A stretch of DNA of 12,031 bases, from positions 1 through 12,031 of the forward strand of contig JAGQGA010000001.1 in assembly GCA_020432595.1 (NCBI GenBank), given 5' to 3'. The number at the start of each line of letters is the position of its first letter. Positions within the stretch are counted from its first letter, which is position 1. The notes under the pieces are model-generated. The model was not told where the DNA came from. It saw only the letters and a program-made list of their open reading frames with translations, and did not search any database. The DNA comes from Anaerolineales bacterium (lineage in GTDB: Bacteria > Chloroflexota > Anaerolineae > Promineifilales > Promineifilaceae). Positions 1 through 7,283 of the stretch are shown one piece after another. The translations under genes and the position numbers were made by a program.

Positions 1-51
1 CAGGCGTGCTTAACCTGTGGTTTTTTCCTGCCTCCTCACCGAGTCACCACC

Positions 52-86
52 AGCCACGCGCAATGCTGCCCGTGGCTTTTTTATTT
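52..86 (+). terminator. Rho-independent terminator, first of a similar pair
   Basis: AGCCACG (52-58) pairs perfectly with CGTGGCT (71-77) across a 12-base loop, and a T tract interrupted by one A follows. It would end a transcript entering from the left edge. The stem and the CACCACCA block just before it recur in the next terminator. Confidence 0.7.
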
Positions 87-177
87 CCCCCTGTTCGTCA
101 ATTTCATTGGGAAAATGCCATCTGTGAGAGGAAACGGCCGTTATTCCCGCCGTCGCCTAACACAACCAAGCACCACC

Positions 178-210
178 AAGCCACGGGTATTGTTTACTCG
201 TGGCTTTTTT
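178..210 (+). terminator. Rho-independent terminator, second of a similar pair
   Basis: AAGCCACG (178-185) pairs with CGTGGCTT (199-206), an 8-bp perfect stem with a 13-base loop, followed by T's up to 210. It resembles the hairpin at 52-86 in stem sequence and in its CACCACCA lead-in. The two may back each other up behind an upstream gene, or bound a short transcript of about 100 bases. I see no gene in 1-267. The open frame that crosses both hairpins encodes low-complexity sequence and is not credible. Confidence 0.72.
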
Positions 211-267
211 GTTGCTGGCTTTTATTTGTAGGGCAATGTTGCAAAATTACCCTACCCCAAACCGACC

Positions 268-1230
268 TTGAAAAGACAAACTTTCGATCTCGACACGTTA
301 GACAACTACGATTATGACAACCACGACCGCACTGCCCATCGGCAGCACGGCAACCGCAAACGCAAAAAAGAGAAGCAAGATCGCAAACTGGTTGTGGCTA
401 ACCTCACCGACCTACAGGATAGCATCACCGACTGGGTACCAAGCTACTGCGCCCCGCTAGACCCCAAACACCATGAACGGCAGTGGGTCATTGACTCCAT
501 CGGCCCCTTTTACCGCGACAACATCGTCAGCGACGTGACACGCATTGTCAAGGGGGGCAAGGAGGCCAATGTCTATACCTGCACCGCTCACCCAGCCAGT
601 GGCTTTGCCCAACTGGCCGCCAAGCTCTACCGTCCGCGTATGCTGCGCCATCTCAAAAATGATGCCGTTTACAAGGCAGGCCGCACCCTGCGCGATGCCG
701 AAGGCAAACAAATCAAAGGGCGGCGCGAAAAGCTGGCGCTCCAGCAAAAGACAAAATTTGGCAAAGAGGTAGACATTCAGTGGTGGATTGGCAACGAATT
801 CCGCGCCCAGCAGACGCTCTATAACGCGGGTGCCGACGTGCCGCAGCCCATCGGCCACATCGGCAACACCATTTTGATGGCGCATATTGGCGATGAATTT
901 CAGGCGGCTCCTACGCTGTCTGAAACCGGCATTACCGCCGCCGAAGCCCAGCCCCTCTTTGACCGCATCATGGACAACGTTGCCCTCATGCTGGAAAACC
1001 ACCTCATCCACGGCGACCTATCTGCTTACAACATTCTCTACTGGGAGGGCAATATCACCCTCATTGACTTCCCCCAAATGATTGAAGCCCGCCACAACCC
1101 CCACGCCTTCGAGCTGCTCCAGCGCGACATCCAGCGCGTGGCCGACTACTTCACTCGCTATGGCGTGGTCGCCGACGCGCAAGCGTTGGCACTGGAGCTG
1201 TGGCAACCATATATGGGGAGAGATTATTAA
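268..1230 (+). CDS. RIO-type serine/threonine protein kinase/ATPase
   Basis: A 320-residue atypical protein kinase of the RIO family, closest to the RIO1 type by motif. Visible motifs are the nucleotide loop GGKEANVY (96-103), a probable ATP-contacting lysine in AAKLYRP (K119), the catalytic loop LIHGDLSAYNILY with D250 and N255, and the metal-binding LIDFPQ with D267. The N-terminus carries a basic stretch (about 24-40) that may bind nucleic acid. Archaeal and eukaryotic RIO proteins act in small-subunit ribosome maturation; the bacterial role is poorly known and nothing here settles it. The frame is open only after a TAG at 229-231, and TTG at 268 is the first usable start. It has no clear Shine-Dalgarno, so the start is uncertain, although the kinase motifs are well downstream of it. 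The gene lies 7 bases before an ABC exporter gene, suggesting cotranscription. Confidence 0.88.
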   Translation: MKRQTFDLDTLDNYDYDNHDRTAHRQHGNRKRKKEKQDRKLVVANLTDLQDSITDWVPSYCAPLDPKHHERQWVIDSIGPFYRDNIVSDVTRIVKGGKEANVYTCTAHPASGFAQLAAKLYRPRMLRHLKNDAVYKAGRTLRDAEGKQIKGRREKLALQQKTKFGKEVDIQWWIGNEFRAQQTLYNAGADVPQPIGHIGNTILMAHIGDEFQAAPTLSETGITAAEAQPLFDRIMDNVALMLENHLIHGDLSAYNILYWEGNITLIDFPQMIEARHNPHAFELLQRDIQRVADYFTRYGVVADAQALALELWQPYMGRDY

Positions 1231-1237
1231 AACACAC

Positions 1238-3088
1238 ATGAATAATCAACAAACGTTTTCGGCCAGAAATTTGCTCTGGCACTACTTAAAACCGTTAAAA
1301 ACCAAGGTGCTACGACTGACCGTGCTGCTGTTTACCAGCATTGGCCTACAGTTGATCGCACCACAGGTGGTGCGCCGCTTTTTGGATTTGGCGCAAGGTG
1401 GGCAGACGGGAACGGTTTTGGCATTAACGGCCGTTTCCTTCTTCCTCACCGTCACCCTGCAAAAAATCATCATGCTGCTGGCCGCCTACGCCAGCGAAGA
1501 TTTAGGCTGGGCAGCCACCAACCATTTACGCACCGACTTAGCCGAACACGTCATTAGGTTGGACATGGGTTTTCACAAAAGCCACACCCCCGGCGAACTC
1601 ATCGAGCGCGTGGACGGGGATGTGAGCAACCTGACCGAATATTTCTCCTCGATCATCATCCAACTGCTGGGCAACACGCTGCTGGCAGGGGGAATCATCC
1701 TGCTGCTTTTGCGCGAGGATTGGCGCGTGGGGTTGATTGGCCTAGGGTATGGCCTGTTTGTCTTCCTGCTGCTGCGGCTGGCCGAGAAATATGTGATGCG
1801 CTTTTGGGGCGAAGTGCGGCAGGGCTTTGCCGAACTCTATGGCTTTATGGAGGAGCGTATGGGCGGGCTGGAGGATATTCGCGCCAATGGGGGCGAAAGC
1901 TACATCATGGCGCGGCTGCACCCGCTGCTGCGTGCCACCTACCGCGCCCGCATTCAGGCAGAGGTGTCGGGCAGCGTGACCTTTGTGCTGGGCTATTTGC
2001 TCTATGTGCTGAGCTTGCTGGCGACGCTCGCTCTGGGTGCCATCCGTTTCCAGCAGGGGACGATTACGATTGGGTCGCTGTTTTTGTTGACGTATTATGT
2101 AGGGCAGTTGGAACGGCCGTTTAGCGAAATCCGCCGCCACCTCGTTGACCTGCAACGCGCCTACGCCAGCATCAACCGCATCACCGAACTATTCCAAAGC
2201 CAACCCCACGTCCAAGAACAAGCCACCGCCCCCGCCCCCCGCACCGCCCCAACGGTGTCGTTTGCGGACGTGTCGTTCGCCTACAAAGATGGGTTATCAG
2301 TGAACGGTAAACAGTTATCAGTAATCAGTAACCAGTATTCAGTAACCAATAACCAATCTCCAATCTCCAATCTCCAATCCCCCAACGTCTTACAAAAGAT
2401 CTCATTCGAGTTAGAAGCCGGCCGCGTGCTGGGTCTGCTCGGCCGCACCGGCAGCGGCAAAACGACAATGACGCGGCTGCTGTTTCGGCTCTATGACGTA
2501 GACGCAGGGGCAATTTGCCTCGATGGGCAGGATGTGCGCCGCATGGGGCTGTCGGATTTGCGGCAGCATGTGGGGATGGTGACGCAGGATGTGCAGTTGT
2601 TTACGGCCACCGTGCGCGACAATTTGACACTGTTTCAAAATTATAACCCAACCACAGAACCCATTGCCGACGACAAAATCATTGCCGCGCTGGAAAGTTT
2701 GGGGCTGGGCGACTGGTTGCACGCCTTGCCCAACGGCCTGGATACGATGCTGCAAGGCAGTCAAGGCTTGTCAGCCGGGGAGGCGCAGTTGTTTGCCTTC
2801 ACCCGCGTCTTTTTGCGTGACCCCAAGCTGGTGATTTTGGATGAGGCCTCGGCGCGGCTCGACCCGGCCACGGAGCATCTGCTGGAACGCGCCATTGACC
2901 GCCTGCTGCAAAACCGCACGGGCATCATCATCGCCCACCGGCTGGGAACGGTACAGCGGGCGGATGATGTGCTGATTTTGGAGAATGGCGCGGTGGTGGA
3001 AAACGGCCGTCGTGTCGTCCTTGCCAATGACCCCAACTCACGTTTCTACCAACTCCTGCAAACAGGATTAGAGGAGGTGTTGGTATGA
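1238..3088 (+). CDS. ABC exporter half-transporter (TMD-NBD), probable heterodimer subunit A
   Basis: A 616-residue fused membrane and ATPase half-transporter of the multidrug/lipid exporter type. Hydrophobic segments lie at roughly 26-46, 60-84, 137-159, 165-183, 245-270 and 277-290, as in a six-helix exporter. The ATPase domain has the A-loop tyrosine Y349, Walker A GRTGSGKT (402-409), Q-loop MVTQD, signature LSAGEAQ (511-517), Walker B LVILDEA with the catalytic Glu (531-537) and H-loop H567. The signature departs from LSGGQ while Walker B is intact. About 30 residues (352-382) between the A-loop and Walker A are low-complexity and come from a DNA repeat. ATG 1238 is preferred over the longer open frame upstream, which overlaps the kinase gene by about 150 bases. 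The stop overlaps the next ATG as ATGA. Substrate unknown. Confidence 0.9.
   Translation: MNNQQTFSARNLLWHYLKPLKTKVLRLTVLLFTSIGLQLIAPQVVRRFLDLAQGGQTGTVLALTAVSFFLTVTLQKIIMLLAAYASEDLGWAATNHLRTDLAEHVIRLDMGFHKSHTPGELIERVDGDVSNLTEYFSSIIIQLLGNTLLAGGIILLLLREDWRVGLIGLGYGLFVFLLLRLAEKYVMRFWGEVRQGFAELYGFMEERMGGLEDIRANGGESYIMARLHPLLRATYRARIQAEVSGSVTFVLGYLLYVLSLLATLALGAIRFQQGTITIGSLFLLTYYVGQLERPFSEIRRHLVDLQRAYASINRITELFQSQPHVQEQATAPAPRTAPTVSFADVSFAYKDGLSVNGKQLSVISNQYSVTNNQSPISNLQSPNVLQKISFELEAGRVLGLLGRTGSGKTTMTRLLFRLYDVDAGAICLDGQDVRRMGLSDLRQHVGMVTQDVQLFTATVRDNLTLFQNYNPTTEPIADDKIIAALESLGLGDWLHALPNGLDTMLQGSQGLSAGEAQLFAFTRVFLRDPKLVILDEASARLDPATEHLLERAIDRLLQNRTGIIIAHRLGTVQRADDVLILENGAVVENGRRVVLANDPNSRFYQLLQTGLEEVLV
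2293..2382 (+). repeat. Heptanucleotide repeat inserted in frame in an ABC transporter gene
   Basis: Ten consecutive 7-base units run from 2312 to 2381: cagttat, cagtaat, cagtaac, cagtatt, cagtaac, caataac, caatctc three times, and caatccc. About 20 related, less regular bases precede them. Translation gives SVISNQYSVTNNQ-like residues foreign to ABC ATPase domains, placed between the first two strands of the nucleotide-binding domain. The reading frame stays open through the array. Confidence 0.88.
3071..3077 (+). promoter_or_regulatory. Strong Shine-Dalgarno before the 3085 ATG
   Basis: GAGGAGG ends 7 bases before ATG 3085, close to ideal spacing and among the best ribosome sites in the window. 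It points at the mini-ORF, not at the following ABC gene (ATG 3204). This suggests that the ABC gene's own start once sat here, before repeat DNA was inserted. Confidence 0.6.
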
Positions 3089-3207
3089 GACTGTTAGGGT
3101 CTGCCAAGAATTTCTGGGACTATCGTATTCCGTATTGCGTATTGCGTAGACGGGAATTTGTAACGGAATACGGAATACGCAATACGCCCTATGAGGTATT
3201 CGTATGA
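3085..3207 (+). CDS. 40-codon mini-ORF with ATGA overlaps at both ends, containing a hairpin repeat
   Basis: An open frame of 40 codons that starts [13 protein letters not shown], passes through a repeat encoding YCVLRRREF and YGIRNT-like residues, and ends in EVFV. Its ATG overlaps the stop of the upstream ABC gene (ATGA at 3085-3088). Its TGA overlaps the ATG of the downstream ABC gene (ATGA at 3204-3207). A strong Shine-Dalgarno precedes it. The peptide matches no family I know, and most of it is translated repeat. It may be a coupling cistron that keeps ribosomes moving between the two half-transporter genes, or a relic of insertion at a former ATGA junction. Real translation is plausible; a peptide function is doubtful. 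Confidence 0.35.
   Translation: MRLLGSAKNFWDYRIPYCVLRRREFVTEYGIRNTPYEVFV
3124..3186. repeat. CGTATT-type heptad hairpin repeat
   Basis: Three CGTATTS heptads (CGTATTC, CGTATTG, CGTATTG) plus CGT at 3124-3147 face ACGGAAT, ACGGAAT, ACGCAAT plus ACG at 3163-3186. The arms are inverted copies matching at 21 of 24 positions. The three mismatches are C-C or G-G and fall at the variable seventh base. The 15-base loop is unrelated. The element fills most of the space between two ABC transporter genes. Confidence 0.88.
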
Positions 3208-5039
3208 CCACGATATTAAATCCACATGAAGAAGAAGTTATTCCCGTGTGGCAAGCCACTTGGTCGCTCATTCGCTATCGGCCGGGTCTTTTCCTTGCCA
3301 ACCTGTTTTTTAGCAGTGCCTTCATCGCCACGCGGCTCATTCCCGGCCTCATCACCCAACGCTTCTTTGACAACCTGACGGGTGATGCCCCGGCCACCCT
3401 TAGCCTGTGGACGCTGTTAGCCTTGTATCTGGCCGTGGAAGTGACACGCATGATAGCCAATCTGGGTGAAGCGTGGAGCAGCGCCAGCGTCCGCAACAGC
3501 AACGGCGTGCTGATGCGGCGCAACGTGATGGCAAACCTGCTGCAGCGGTTTGGCGCAGCCACCCTGCCCGTCCCGCCCGGCGATGCCGTTACCCGCCTCG
3601 ACGACGACGTGGCCGACTTTGCCGACTTCCCCACCTGGATTCCCGATGTGTTCGGCCATTTTCTCTTTTCGCTGTTTGCCATCATCATCATGGCGCGGAT
3701 TGATTTGACCATTACCCTGGTGGCCGTGCTGCCGCTATTAGCTGTGATTTTGCTCAACCGCGTCATCTGGAAATATTTCCTCCATTACAACCGCCTGAGC
3801 CGCGAACGGGACAGCGCGGTGACGGCCTTTTTAGGCGACATCTTCGACTCGGTGCAGGCAGTGAAGGTGGCCGATGGCGAGGCCAATGTGCTGGGCTATT
3901 TGCGGCGGCTGAATGATGCGCGGCGTGAGGCGAAGGTACGTTTTGAGGTGATGTGGCGGGTGTTTGAAACGGTGTCGGACAATTTGGGCGATGTGGCGGT
4001 GGGCGTGATGGTGCTGCTGGCGGGGCGGGCGATGACAGATGGCACATTCACCGTGGGAGATTTTTCGCTCTTTGCCACCTATCTCTTTTTTGTAGCGCGG
4101 TTTCCGGCGCAGGTTGGCAGCTATCTGTCGGAAATTATTCAGCAAAAAGTGGGGCTGCGGCGGCTGCATGAAATTGCGCCGGAGGCAGAGCCAGCCAGCT
4201 TGGTGGCACACCACCCCATTTACCTGACGGGTACTTTGCCAACGGTTACGCCGGTTACAAGGTCGGTGGCTGACCAGCTAGAGACGTTAACGGTTGACGG
4301 TCTAAGCTATCGTTATCCCGGCAGCGAAAATGGCATCCATGACATGAACCTACGGCTAGAGCGAGGGTCACTGACGGTCGTCACGGGTCGGGTTGGGTCG
4401 GGCAAGACGACGCTACTGCGGGTGCTGCTGGGGCTGCTGCCCAAGGACAGCGGCGAAATTCGCTGGAATGAGGAACGGGTGGCTGACCCGTCAACTTTTT
4501 TTGTGCCGCCACGCACGGCCTATACGCCGCAGGTGCCGCGTTTGTTTAGCGAATCGCTGCAGGAGAATGTGCTGCTGGGGCTGCCGGATGGGGGATTGAT
4601 GGCGGCGGTGGAAACGGCCGTTCTTGCTCCCGACATCGCCACCCTGGAAAACGGACTCGACACGCTGGTGGGGCCACGCGGCGTGCGCCTTTCCGGCGGG
4701 CAGGTGCAGCGCACCGCCGCCGCCCGCATGTTGGTACGCCAGCCGGAGTTGCTCGTCTTTGATGACCTTTCCAGTGCGCTGGATGTGGAGACGGAGCGGG
4801 AGTTGTGGGAGAGATTAGAGACTGAGAGATTAAGAGATTGGGAGATTAAGACCAGCCACCAGCCACCAGCCACCAGCCACACTTTCCTTGTCGTTTCCCA
4901 CCGCCGAGCCGTGCTGCGGCGGGCGGACTGGGTGGTAGTGCTGGAAAACGGCCGTATTGCGGCGGAAGGAACGCTGGATGATCTGCTGCTGACTTCAGAG
5001 GAGATGCGGCGGCTGTGGCGGGGGGAGGAGGGAGATTAG
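3204..5039 (+). CDS. ABC exporter half-transporter (TMD-NBD), probable heterodimer subunit B
   Basis: A 611-residue half-transporter with an N-terminal membrane domain (about 20-310) and a C-terminal ATPase domain. Motifs are Walker A GRVGSGKT (395-402), Q-loop YTPQ, canonical signature LSGGQVQ (496-502), Walker B LLVFDDL (516-522) and H-loop H566. The usual catalytic glutamate after Walker B is Asp (D521), a known mark of a degenerate ATP site. The preceding gene has the reverse pattern, so the two probably pair as a heterodimer. About 24 residues (536-559) between the D-loop and the H-loop strand are translated repeat ([14 protein letters not shown]). The ATG overlaps the mini-ORF stop, with GAGG about 8 bases upstream. 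The TAG stop lies inside a further repeat. Substrate unknown. Confidence 0.9.
   Translation: MTTILNPHEEEVIPVWQATWSLIRYRPGLFLANLFFSSAFIATRLIPGLITQRFFDNLTGDAPATLSLWTLLALYLAVEVTRMIANLGEAWSSASVRNSNGVLMRRNVMANLLQRFGAATLPVPPGDAVTRLDDDVADFADFPTWIPDVFGHFLFSLFAIIIMARIDLTITLVAVLPLLAVILLNRVIWKYFLHYNRLSRERDSAVTAFLGDIFDSVQAVKVADGEANVLGYLRRLNDARREAKVRFEVMWRVFETVSDNLGDVAVGVMVLLAGRAMTDGTFTVGDFSLFATYLFFVARFPAQVGSYLSEIIQQKVGLRRLHEIAPEAEPASLVAHHPIYLTGTLPTVTPVTRSVADQLETLTVDGLSYRYPGSENGIHDMNLRLERGSLTVVTGRVGSGKTTLLRVLLGLLPKDSGEIRWNEERVADPSTFFVPPRTAYTPQVPRLFSESLQENVLLGLPDGGLMAAVETAVLAPDIATLENGLDTLVGPRGVRLSGGQVQRTAAARMLVRQPELLVFDDLSSALDVETERELWERLETERLRDWEIKTSHQPPATSHTFLVVSHRRAVLRRADWVVVLENGRIAAEGTLDDLLLTSEEMRRLWRGEEGD
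4810..4880 (+). repeat. GAGATT/ACCAGCC heptad repeats inserted in frame in an ABC transporter gene
   Basis: GAGATTA-like units of 7-8 bases occupy 4810-4850 and are followed by four exact ACCAGCC heptads (4851-4878). The insertion keeps frame and adds residues such as [17 protein letters not shown] just before the strand leading to the H-loop. The first half belongs to the same family as the hairpins at 5031-5090 and 8068-8098. Confidence 0.87.
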
Positions 5040-5090
5040 AGATTGGAGATTGGCTGCTGCACGCGGATCAATCTCTAATCTCTAATCTCC
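5031..5090. repeat. AATCTCT heptad hairpin overlapping the ABC stop codon
   Basis: A 22-base arm (5031-5052) and its inverted copy (5069-5090) match at 21 positions; the single difference can form a G-U pair. The loop is 16 bases. Each arm is three GAGATTR-type heptads. The TAG stop of the upstream gene (5037-5039) lies inside the left arm, so the repeat supplies the last codons. There is no T tract. It could act as an RNA stem between two exporter genes (transcript stabilisation or partial termination). Confidence 0.85.
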
Positions 5091-5102
5091 AATAAACAAG
5101 CT

Positions 5103-6887
5103 ATGAATTTCGATGGATTAACCAAACGGCCGTTTGTCGCTTCACTGGTGACAAACCCTCGCCAGCGCAAATTTTTCTCCTACTACAAACCGTACATGCG
5201 GCTGTTTTGGGCAGATATGGCCTGCGCGGTCGTTGTTTCCGCCACCACCCTGCTCATTCCCCTGTGCGCCAGCTACATCACCAAAAATGTGCTGGCCGAT
5301 GGCTCACCTAATGTCTTGCGCCAAATCTATGGCATGGGCGCACTCATGCTAGGGCTTATCGCCGTTCACACCATTTGCAACATGTTTGTGGCGTATCAGG
5401 GGCACATGATGGGGGCGTTGATGGAACGCGACATGCGGCGCGAACTGTTTGACCATTACCAAAAGCTGTCGTTTCGCTTTTATGATGAGCAAAAGGTAGG
5501 GCAACTCATGACCCGCCTCACCAACGACTCATTTGACCTGGCCGAACTGTTTCACCACGGCCCCGAAGACATTATCATTTCCTCGCTAAACTTTATTGGG
5601 GCATTTGCCATCTTGTTCACCATCAACGTGCGGCTGGCACTAGTTGTGCTGCTCTTCTTGCCGATCATGGCCGCCTATGCTTTCCACTTTAACCTAAAAA
5701 TGAAGGAGGCACTGCGGCGCAACCATGACCGAATTGGCGACATCAATGCCCAGGTGGAGGACACGCTGGCGGGGATTCGGGTGGTGAAGTCGTTTACGAA
5801 TGAGGCGGTGGAGCGGGAGAAGTTTGGGCGGGAAAACGGCCGTTTTCTCCACAGCCGCCGCGACACCTACCGCAATGAAACCTATTTCTACGAAGGACTC
5901 ATCGCCCTCACCCAGCTTCTCACCGTCACCATCATCGTCTTCGGCGGCATTGCCATCGTCCACGCCCGGCTCGATCTGCCCGACCTCATCACCTTTCTCC
6001 TTTGCATCGCCATCCTCATCGAACCCATCCAGCGGTATGGCAACTTCACCCGCCTCTATCAAGAAGGCATGGCCGGGTTTGAACGGTTTATGGAGGTGCT
6101 GGAAGTCGAACCAGACATTCAGGACGCACCTGATGCGCTTGAACTAACACAGGTTCAGGGCAACATCACCTTTCAAAATGTCAATTTCAAATATCAGGCG
6201 GAGCATGGGCTGGTGCTAAAAAACATCTCGCTCGAAATCAAGGTTGGGGAATATGTAGCCCTAGTTGGCGCATCGGGCGTGGGCAAAACCACCCTCTGCT
6301 CCCTCATCCCCCGCTTCTATGAGGTTAGCAGCGGCCAGATTATGCTCGATGGGCAAGATATTCGGGGCATTCGGCAAGATTCGCTGCGGCAAGCCATTGG
6401 CATTGTGCAGCAAGATGTGTACCTGTTTCCGGGAACGGTGCTGGACAACATCCGCTATGGCAAGCTGGAGGCCAGCGAGGCGGAGGTAATGGCGGCGGCC
6501 AAAAAGGCCAATGCCCACGACTTCATCCTGACGCTGCCAGATGGCTACCTGACCGATATTGGGCAGCGCGGGGTGAAACTGTCGGGTGGGCAAAAGCAGC
6601 GGCTATCCATTGCCCGCGTTTTTCTGAAAGACCCGCCCATTCTCATTTTTGACGAGGCAACGAGTGCGCTGGACAACGAAAGTGAGCAGGCCATTCAGAC
6701 ATCGCTGGAGGCACTGGCAAACAACCGCACCACGATTGTGATTGCCCATCGGCTGTCCACGGTGCGGAACGCGCAGCGAATTGTGGTGCTGACGGACCAT
6801 GGGATTGAGGCACAGGGGACGCATGAGGAGTTGATGGCGCTAGGTGGGACGTATGCGAATTTGTATAACATGCAGGCAAGAATATAA
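5103..6887 (+). CDS. ABC exporter half-transporter (TMD-NBD), all-canonical ATP motifs, probably homodimeric
   Basis: A 594-residue MsbA/multidrug-type half-transporter. The membrane domain covers about residues 35-320. The ATPase domain has Walker A GASGVGKT (389-396), Q-loop IVQQD, signature LSGGQKQ (493-499), Walker B ILIFDEA with catalytic E518, D-loop SALD and H-loop H549. All are consensus, so a homodimer with two active sites is expected, unlike the preceding pair. No repeat-derived insertion is visible in it. ATG 5103 lies 12 bases after a hairpin repeat and has no clear Shine-Dalgarno. The spacing from the previous gene (63 bases, mostly repeat) suggests cotranscription. Exported substrate unknown; drugs, lipids or peptides are all possible. 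Confidence 0.92.
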   Translation: MNFDGLTKRPFVASLVTNPRQRKFFSYYKPYMRLFWADMACAVVVSATTLLIPLCASYITKNVLADGSPNVLRQIYGMGALMLGLIAVHTICNMFVAYQGHMMGALMERDMRRELFDHYQKLSFRFYDEQKVGQLMTRLTNDSFDLAELFHHGPEDIIISSLNFIGAFAILFTINVRLALVVLLFLPIMAAYAFHFNLKMKEALRRNHDRIGDINAQVEDTLAGIRVVKSFTNEAVEREKFGRENGRFLHSRRDTYRNETYFYEGLIALTQLLTVTIIVFGGIAIVHARLDLPDLITFLLCIAILIEPIQRYGNFTRLYQEGMAGFERFMEVLEVEPDIQDAPDALELTQVQGNITFQNVNFKYQAEHGLVLKNISLEIKVGEYVALVGASGVGKTTLCSLIPRFYEVSSGQIMLDGQDIRGIRQDSLRQAIGIVQQDVYLFPGTVLDNIRYGKLEASEAEVMAAAKKANAHDFILTLPDGYLTDIGQRGVKLSGGQKQRLSIARVFLKDPPILIFDEATSALDNESEQAIQTSLEALANNRTTIVIAHRLSTVRNAQRIVVLTDHGIEAQGTHEELMALGGTYANLYNMQARI

Positions 6888-6915
6888 ACGTGGCGGCTTG
6901 GGTAAAGAAAATGGC

Positions 6916-6956
6916 AACGCGGATAACGCGGATCAGAACGGATTTTTGCGGATAAG
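6916..6956. repeat. ACGCGGATAA-type dispersed repeat
   Basis: Two AACGCGGAT units in tandem followed by AACGGATTTTTGCGGATA. It lies between convergent genes, the ABC exporter ending at 6887 and the - strand gene ending at 6987. The sequence is related to the repeat at 8937-8967. No clear intrinsic terminator is visible in 6888-6986. Confidence 0.65.
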
Positions 6957-6986
6957 AAACAAAAAAAATGCGGTACTTTGCCAAAC

Positions 6987-7211
6987 TCAGCTTTGTAGTA
7001 AGTCCAATATTTCTGGCGTTAGACCTTTTGCTTCAGCTTCGCTGCTCATTTCATCCATTAATGTTAAAAGGGATTCTGGTGTACTTTCGGCAAATTCTTG
7101 TACAAGAAAGCCAATTAGCTTGCGTAACTGGATGCGTTTACGCTCTGGCGTTAGCTGATACAGTTGAGCAGCTCTATCGTCAAGTTGAACAGTAATCGTA
7201 GCAAGAGTCAT
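6987..7211 (-). CDS. Small antitoxin-like protein, no toxin partner seen
   Basis: A 74-residue acidic, mostly helical protein starting MTLATITVQLDD and ending LTPEILDLLQS. The layout recalls short uncharacterised proteins common in cyanobacteria and Chloroflexota: a short strand-like N-terminus, a KRIQLRKLIGFLV helix, then MDEMSSEAEAKGLTPEIL. Many of these are thought to be antitoxins paired with PIN-domain toxins (general resemblance only, not proven). AAAGGT lies about 10 bases before the ATG and supports the start. It is the only - strand gene in the window. Downstream on its strand there are only 99 bases before a convergent gene, so no toxin follows; it may be orphaned. It is divergent from the nucleotidyltransferase gene, with a palindrome between them that could be its own operator. 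Confidence 0.7.
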   Translation of the reverse strand: MTLATITVQLDDRAAQLYQLTPERKRIQLRKLIGFLVQEFAESTPESLLTLMDEMSSEAEAKGLTPEILDLLQS

Positions 7212-7239
7212 ATGATTATCTACCTTTTATTTAACCAAC

Positions 7240-7272
7240 GATCATCGCCAAGTGCTTGGCAACTTGGTGATC
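7240..7272. promoter_or_regulatory. Nested inverted repeat in a divergent intergenic region, candidate operator
   Basis: GCCAAG (7247-7252) and CTTGGC (7255-7260) form a perfect dyad with a 2-base centre. Outside them, GATCA (7240-7244) is mirrored by TGATC (7268-7272), and CTTGG recurs at 7264-7267 region as ACTTGG. The 72 bases between the two divergent starts (7212-7283) hold this structure and little else. Autoregulation by the antitoxin-like protein is one possibility (inference). No convincing sigma-70 boxes were identified. Confidence 0.4.
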
Positions 7273-7283
7273 ATTAATGCAAC

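Noticed and set aside
6..317. 103-codon open frame at the left edge
   Set aside because: It runs through both terminator hairpins and the palindrome, overlaps the kinase start, has no Shine-Dalgarno, and encodes composition-biased sequence with no recognisable family.
1082..1237. Longer N-terminus for the first ABC transporter gene
   Set aside because: This part overlaps the kinase gene out of frame and reads as non-family sequence. MNNQQTF at 1238 starts where exporter half-transporters normally do.
2312..2381. CRISPR-like array inside the first ABC gene
   Set aside because: Units are 7 bases with no spacers, so this is a short tandem array, not CRISPR.
3124..3186. Insertion-sequence end or miniature transposon
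   Set aside because: The arms are heptad arrays with an unrelated short loop. No target-site duplication or transposase is visible.
5031..5090. Intrinsic terminator between the second and third ABC genes
   Set aside because: The stem is A/T-rich with no T tract, and the same repeat elsewhere sits in coding DNA. A dispersed repeat is the better description.
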